NCBI GenBank assembly: GCA_937951615.1
Contig: CALFBH010000033.1
Location: 1 to 64,000 of the forward strand
Length of the DNA stretch: 64,000 bases
Direction of reading: 5' to 3'
DNA from: an uncultured Saprospiraceae bacterium
Lineage (GTDB): Bacteria; Bacteroidota; Bacteroidia; Chitinophagales; Saprospiraceae
Positions 60,756-64,000 of this stretch are shown piece by piece. Within the stretch, counting starts at the first letter, position 1. Every line of letters begins with the position of its first letter. Under the pieces are notes generated by a model. It was not told the DNA's origin. It did not search any database and saw only the letters and a program-made list of their open reading frames with translations. The translations under genes and the position numbers were made by a program.

Positions 60756-60874
60756 GGTTTCGTAAACTTGCGCCTAAGCTTTTTTAGGGAAGCGAGTTTG
60801 CTAAATCTTCTTGTTCTCAATCGCAGGTTTAGCAAACTTCCTGCCCATAATGCTGCCCGCAAGTTTACCAAACC
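60756..60874. repeat. 120-bp nested palindrome, copy 3, between trpE and trpG
   Basis: Outer arms GGTTTCGTAAACTTGCG and CCCGCAAGTTTACCAAACC; inner arms GCGAGTTTGCTAAATC and AGGTTTAGCAAACTTCC. It is inside an operon, unlike copies 1 and 2, which lie in convergent gaps. Confidence 0.8.
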
Positions 60875-60897
60875 CTCGAATTTATAATTGATTAAAC

Positions 60898-61485
60898 ATG
60901 AAAATTTTAGTATTAGACAACTACGATTCCTTTACCTACAACCTAGTACAATATGTACAAGAAATACTAGGCTATAAAGTAAGCGTAAAACGAAATGACG
61001 CCATCGACCTAGAAGCAGTGGCGGAATACGACATTGTGATTTTATCGCCAGGACCAGGTGTACCAAAGGACGCAGGCATCATGCCAGAGTTGATTCAGAA
61101 ATATGCCGGACAAAAGCCAATATTAGGCGTCTGTCTAGGACATCAGGCCATCGGCGAGGCTTTTGGCGGCAAGCTGGAAAATCTGGAGAAAGTATATCAT
61201 GGCGTCGAGACGATGGTTAAAGTCACTGCAACTGATGATGTCTTGTTTCAAAACTTGCCACAAGAAATACAAGTCGGACGCTATCATTCCTGGGCGGTAA
61301 AAAACGACAACCTGCCAGATTGTTTTGAAGTGACCTCACGAGATGAAGAAGGAGCCATCATGTCTATGCGACACAAAGAACATGAAATTTACGGCATACA
61401 ATTTCACCCAGAATCTGTCATGACACCAGAAGGCAAAGCAATGCTGGCCAATTTTTTAAATCATTGTGAGCGGGTTGCGAGTTAG
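60898..61485 (+). CDS. trpG: Anthranilate synthase component II (glutamine amidotransferase)
   Basis: 195 residues. Releases ammonia from glutamine for TrpE. DNYDSFTYNLVQY, the catalytic Cys in GVCLGHQAIGEAFGG and the His-Glu pair in IQFHPESVMTPEGK are all present. PabA and TrpG are hard to separate by sequence; the trp operon context decides for TrpG. The last codons (ERVAS-stop) are read from the GTTGCGAGTTAG word array that follows. Confidence 0.95.
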   Translation: MKILVLDNYDSFTYNLVQYVQEILGYKVSVKRNDAIDLEAVAEYDIVILSPGPGVPKDAGIMPELIQKYAGQKPILGVCLGHQAIGEAFGGKLENLEKVYHGVETMVKVTATDDVLFQNLPQEIQVGRYHSWAVKNDNLPDCFEVTSRDEEGAIMSMRHKEHEIYGIQFHPESVMTPEGKAMLANFLNHCERVAS

Positions 61486-61706
61486 CGAGTTGCGAGTTGC
61501 GAGTTGCGAGTTAGCGAGTTAATGAGTTGCGAGTTAGCGAGTTAATGAGTTGCGAGTTGATGGGTTATGAGTTGATGTTTTTTGCTAAGCAAAAAAAACC
61601 GAAAAACCGAAAAACCGAAAAACCCGCAACCCGACAACCCGACAACCCGAAAACCCGACAACCCGCAACCCGCAACCCGCAACCCGACAACCCGACAACA
61701 CGAAAA
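61470..61706. repeat. GTTGCGAGTTAG / ACCCGCAACCCGAC array, TTTTTTGC-TAA-GCAAAAAA core
   Basis: The left words (GAGTTGCGAGTTAGCGAGTT) repeat from the trpG stop to about 61570. The core is at 61578-61596. The right words are CCGAAAAACCGAAAAACC, then AACCCGCAACCCGACAACC up to 3 bp before the trpD ATG. The left words on the reverse strand are close relatives of the right words. Confidence 0.75.
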
Positions 61707-61708
61707 AT

Positions 61709-62695
61709 ATGAAAACAACACTAAATCGCCTATTCGCACACGAAACCCTCAGTCGTGAAGAAGCGAAAACAATGCTACTCAACATCTCGAAAGAGGCGTA
61801 CAACCCCGTTCAGGTAGCCAGTTTTATGACCGTCTATCAAATGCGGGAAATCACCCTAGCGGAATTGCAGGGCTTTCGGGATGCTTTGCTGGACTTATGT
61901 GTAAAAATAGACCTCGGCGGCATGAAAACACTAGATATTGTAGGCACAGGTGGCGATGGCAAAAACACCTTCAACATCTCCACGACTTCGGCGGTGGTCA
62001 TTGCGGGAGCAGGATACAAAGTCACCAAACATGGCAGCTATGGCGTATCTTCCGCAGTAGGTTCGTCCAATGTATTGATGGAACTAGGCTATGAATTTAC
62101 CAATGACCAAGACAGCCTGAAACGCCAATTGGATGCGGCAGGAATATGCTTTTTACATGCACCACTATTCCATCCTGCGATGAAAGCTGTAGTGCCGATT
62201 CGCAAGCAACTGGGCATGAAAACTTTTTTTAATATGCTCGGACCATTGGTCAATCCACTACAACCAGCATACCAGTTATTCGGAACATTCAGTATGGAAT
62301 TATCGCGTTTATACCAATATGTGATGCAGGACACTGGACGTTCATTTTCCATCGTTTACGCGCTGGATGGCTATGATGAAATTTCCCTTACGGGCAATGC
62401 AAAAGTACGCACCCACACCACAGAACGCCTGCTCACACCCGCTGATTTTGGTAAACCAACTTTAGCGCAAAGCGACTTGCATGGTGGAGAAACAGCCGAA
62501 GATGCGGCAATAATTTTTAAAAATATATTACACAATAAAGCCACCACAGCCCAAGTCAATGTAGTTGCGGCTAACGCAGGATTAGCCATACATTGCGTGA
62601 AACCTGAACAATCTTTATTAGATTGCGTAGCAGAAGCACAGGAAAGTATAGAAAGTGGACGGGCTTTGAGCTGTTTTGGAAAATTAGTTAATTGA
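61709..62695 (+). CDS. trpD: Anthranilate phosphoribosyltransferase
   Basis: 328 residues. Transfers phosphoribose from PRPP to anthranilate. The PRPP-binding GTGGDGKNTFNIST (about residues 74-87), then KVTKHGSYGVSSAVGSSNVLMELG, where the usual KHGN-R/Y-SVSS pattern has Ser for Asn, and the NMLGPLVNP block are seen. It is preceded and followed by word palindromes, with 223 bp to trpG and 199 bp to trpC. This is long spacing for a trp operon. Confidence 0.95.
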   Translation: MKTTLNRLFAHETLSREEAKTMLLNISKEAYNPVQVASFMTVYQMREITLAELQGFRDALLDLCVKIDLGGMKTLDIVGTGGDGKNTFNISTTSAVVIAGAGYKVTKHGSYGVSSAVGSSNVLMELGYEFTNDQDSLKRQLDAAGICFLHAPLFHPAMKAVVPIRKQLGMKTFFNMLGPLVNPLQPAYQLFGTFSMELSRLYQYVMQDTGRSFSIVYALDGYDEISLTGNAKVRTHTTERLLTPADFGKPTLAQSDLHGGETAEDAAIIFKNILHNKATTAQVNVVAANAGLAIHCVKPEQSLLDCVAEAQESIESGRALSCFGKLVN

Positions 62696-62892
62696 ATGTG
62701 TTGAAGTGTTGATGTGCGCATGTGTTGATGTGGAAAATGTGTTGAAGTGTTGATGTGCGCGTGTGTTGATGTGATTTTTTTGCGAAGCACGACAACACGA
62801 CAACACAACAACACAACAACACAACAACACAACAACACAACAACACAACAACACAACAACACAACAACACGACAACACGACAACACAACAAA
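62695..62892. repeat. TGTTGAAGTGTTGATG / ACAACACAACA array upstream of trpC
   Basis: Two left blocks of TGTTGAAGTGTTGATGTGCG, a TTTTTTTGC-GAA-GCACGA core (degenerate, about 62774-62790), and a right array of (ACAACACAACA)n ending 3 bp before the trpC ATG. The words are the same as those at 36380-36495. Confidence 0.75.
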
Positions 62893-62894
62893 AA

Positions 62895-63680
62895 ATGAAC
62901 ATTCTACAAGAAATAATCGCCCACAAAAAAGAAGAAGTTGCCCAGCAGCAGGAAATATATCCTGTCAAGCGACTAGAGCAAAGTATCTACTTCAATACGC
63001 CCGTTGTATCGCTGAAAAAATACCTGCAACGCGAGGACAAATCGGGCATCATTGCGGAGTTCAAACGCCGTTCACCTTCCAAAGGCGACATCAACCCTTA
63101 TGCCGCTGTCGAGCAGGTGAGCATCGGCTACATGCAGGCAGGCGCGTCGGCATTATCTGTGCTGACAGACAACAAGTTTTTCGGCGGCAAAAATGCGGAT
63201 CTCACAGAAGCCCGCAAATATAACTTTTGTCCCATTTTGCGCAAAGAATTTATCATCAGCGAGTACCAGATTGTAGAAGCCCGTTCCATTGGTGCAGACG
63301 CGATTTTGTTGATAGCAGAATGTCTCGACAAAGCAGAAGTAGCTTCGCTGGCGGCTTTCGCCAAATCGCTGGGTTTGGAAGTGCTGTTTGAAGTCCATTC
63401 AGCAGAACAACTCGATAAACTCAATGAACATATAGACATTGTAGGCGTCAATAATCGCAATCTCGAAGACTTCTCGGTCAGCATACAGACTTCACTTGAT
63501 CTTGCTTCAAAAATTCCAGATACCTTTGTCAAAATATCTGAAAGTGGCATCAGCGATCCTGCTAGTATAAAGACGCTTCGACAAGCTGGTTTTCAGGGCT
63601 TTTTGATTGGAGAAACCTTTATGAAAACGGCTGAACCACACAAGACTTGTGCGGCTTTTATTGGGCAGTTGAGCGAGTAA
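62895..63680 (+). CDS. trpC: Indole-3-glycerol phosphate synthase
   Basis: 261 residues. Catalyses ring closure to indole-3-glycerol phosphate in tryptophan synthesis. The N-terminal ILQEIIAHKKEEVAQ, active-site IIAEFKRRSPSKGDI, ILLIAECLDKAEV, VGVNNRNLEDFSVSI and FVKISESGISDPAS motifs are intact. It is the last trp gene here: trpF, trpB and trpA are missing, and the next gene is on the other strand, so the pathway is completed elsewhere. Confidence 0.95.
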   Translation: MNILQEIIAHKKEEVAQQQEIYPVKRLEQSIYFNTPVVSLKKYLQREDKSGIIAEFKRRSPSKGDINPYAAVEQVSIGYMQAGASALSVLTDNKFFGGKNADLTEARKYNFCPILRKEFIISEYQIVEARSIGADAILLIAECLDKAEVASLAAFAKSLGLEVLFEVHSAEQLDKLNEHIDIVGVNNRNLEDFSVSIQTSLDLASKIPDTFVKISESGISDPASIKTLRQAGFQGFLIGETFMKTAEPHKTCAAFIGQLSE

Positions 63681-63743
63681 AAATGGACATAAACGATTTC
63701 GGCTAAATCAGGCTATCTGCGAAATACTGGGAGAAAAATAAAA

Positions 63744-64000
63744 TCAACAAGAACTCCGCTTCAACAATTGATACTCTCCTTGTTTTTTAAATTCCCGAAT
63801 GGACAAGCCCGTATATTTTTTAAAAGTTTTTGAAAGATGACTGGCATCGGTAAAACTCAATTCATCCGCAATTTCAACAAGCGTATAATCCGAGTTGAGC
63901 AGGCGGATTTCCACTAATTTTAATTTAGATTTAATAATATATTCCCTTAAAGACATCTTCACTTTTTTACGGAAAAATTCGCTTAGATAAGTTGGCGAAA
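63744..64000 (-). CDS. AraC-family transcriptional regulator, C-terminal part (cut by window edge)
   Basis: The frame is open to the window edge. The visible 85 residues are the AraC DNA-binding domain: a first helix-turn-helix (PTYLSEFFRKKVKMSLREYI) and a second with TLVEIADELSFTDASHLSKTFKKYTGLSIREFKKQ, stated in parts. The stop is at 63744. The effector domain and the regulated genes lie outside. It is convergent with trpC, and no terminator is obvious between them. Confidence 0.8.
   Translation of the reverse strand, partial: SPTYLSEFFRKKVKMSLREYIIKSKLKLVEIRLLNSDYTLVEIADELSFTDASHLSKTFKKYTGLSIREFKKQGEYQLLKRSSC

Noticed and set aside
61542-61803. Reading frames within the trpG-trpD array on both strands
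   Set aside because: Low-complexity products of the array that overlap trpD; no homologous features.
62684-62968. Cys/Val-rich reading frames opposite the trpC upstream array
   Set aside because: They are translations of the tandem array on the minus strand, with low-complexity products and no start-codon or family support.
63681-63743. Terminator between trpC and the AraC gene
   Set aside because: No clear stem with a T-tract was seen on either strand.
1-64000. tRNA and rRNA genes
   Set aside because: I looked in the gaps for tRNA-like cloverleaf landmarks (GTTCRANNC and CCA ends) and rRNA signatures and saw none. A computed search was not possible.

Overview
The window is a chromosomal segment of a member of the Bacteroidota, most likely a Saprospiria/Lewinella-like gliding heterotroph. 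The evidence is type IX secretion (T9SS) C-terminal sorting domains, a PorP/SprF-family protein, SprB-type repeats with a gliding-motility C-terminal domain, DUF4249 + TonB-receptor pairs, DUF5916 and HTTM proteins, and promoters of the Bacteroidota type (TTTG-N19..21-TAnnTTTG). No rRNA, tRNA, CRISPR array, prophage or insertion sequence was recognised. This is mostly ordinary chromosome, but with remarkable intergenic DNA.

Layout. 0-13 kb: secreted hydrolase, gpsA, purE, ung, a small secreted protein, an aspartate kinase operon with two small membrane proteins, a DUF5916 barrel protein, maf, a UbiA-type prenyltransferase, SCP2 and monoacylglycerol-lipase-like genes. 13-24 kb: methyltransferase, DUF4249/TonB-receptor pair, a very large periplasmic-propeller histidine kinase whose signal peptide lies upstream of its first ATG, and an M14 carboxypeptidase. 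24-31 kb: queD, folE, M1 aminopeptidase, pyrD, a small secreted protein with a long leader, and a helical protein of unknown role. An 800-bp gap at 30.5-31.3 kb has two intrinsic terminators and a probable structured RNA. 31-43 kb: PaaZ with an extra C-terminal domain, msrA, a PLP decarboxylase, a PorP-like protein, an SDR, a molybdenum-cofactor group (moaC, a MobB-like/MobA fusion, moaE) and DUF58. 43-54 kb: five consecutive T9SS cargo genes (three with thioredoxin CxxC domains and shared C-terminal modules, one short, one giant SprB-repeat protein). 54-59 kb: an APH-RapZ fusion, small membrane proteins, a DUF2520 protein, an HTTM protein and an acidic repeat lipoprotein. 59-64 kb: a tryptophan operon (trpL-trpE-trpG-trpD-trpC) and the end of an AraC-type regulator.

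Two regulatory features stand out. The trp operon starts with a classical attenuator: a 19-codon leader peptide with three consecutive Trp codons, an antiterminator and an intrinsic terminator directly ahead of trpE. Second, many intergenic gaps hold nested palindromes built from locus-specific short words. The innermost layer is often a TTTTGC-NNN-GCAAAA hairpin with a variable 3-base loop (nine full cores and one degenerate core). The words are repeated on one flank and appear in reverse complement on the other. In several places the arrays run into the last codons of the upstream gene and supply its stop codon, and all three intercistronic gaps of the trp operon are filled by such palindromes. 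Separate dispersed families (a ~120-bp nested palindrome in 3.5 copies, and a ~105-bp repeat in two long and several short copies) sit in other gaps. This repeat system is the best candidate for something undescribed.
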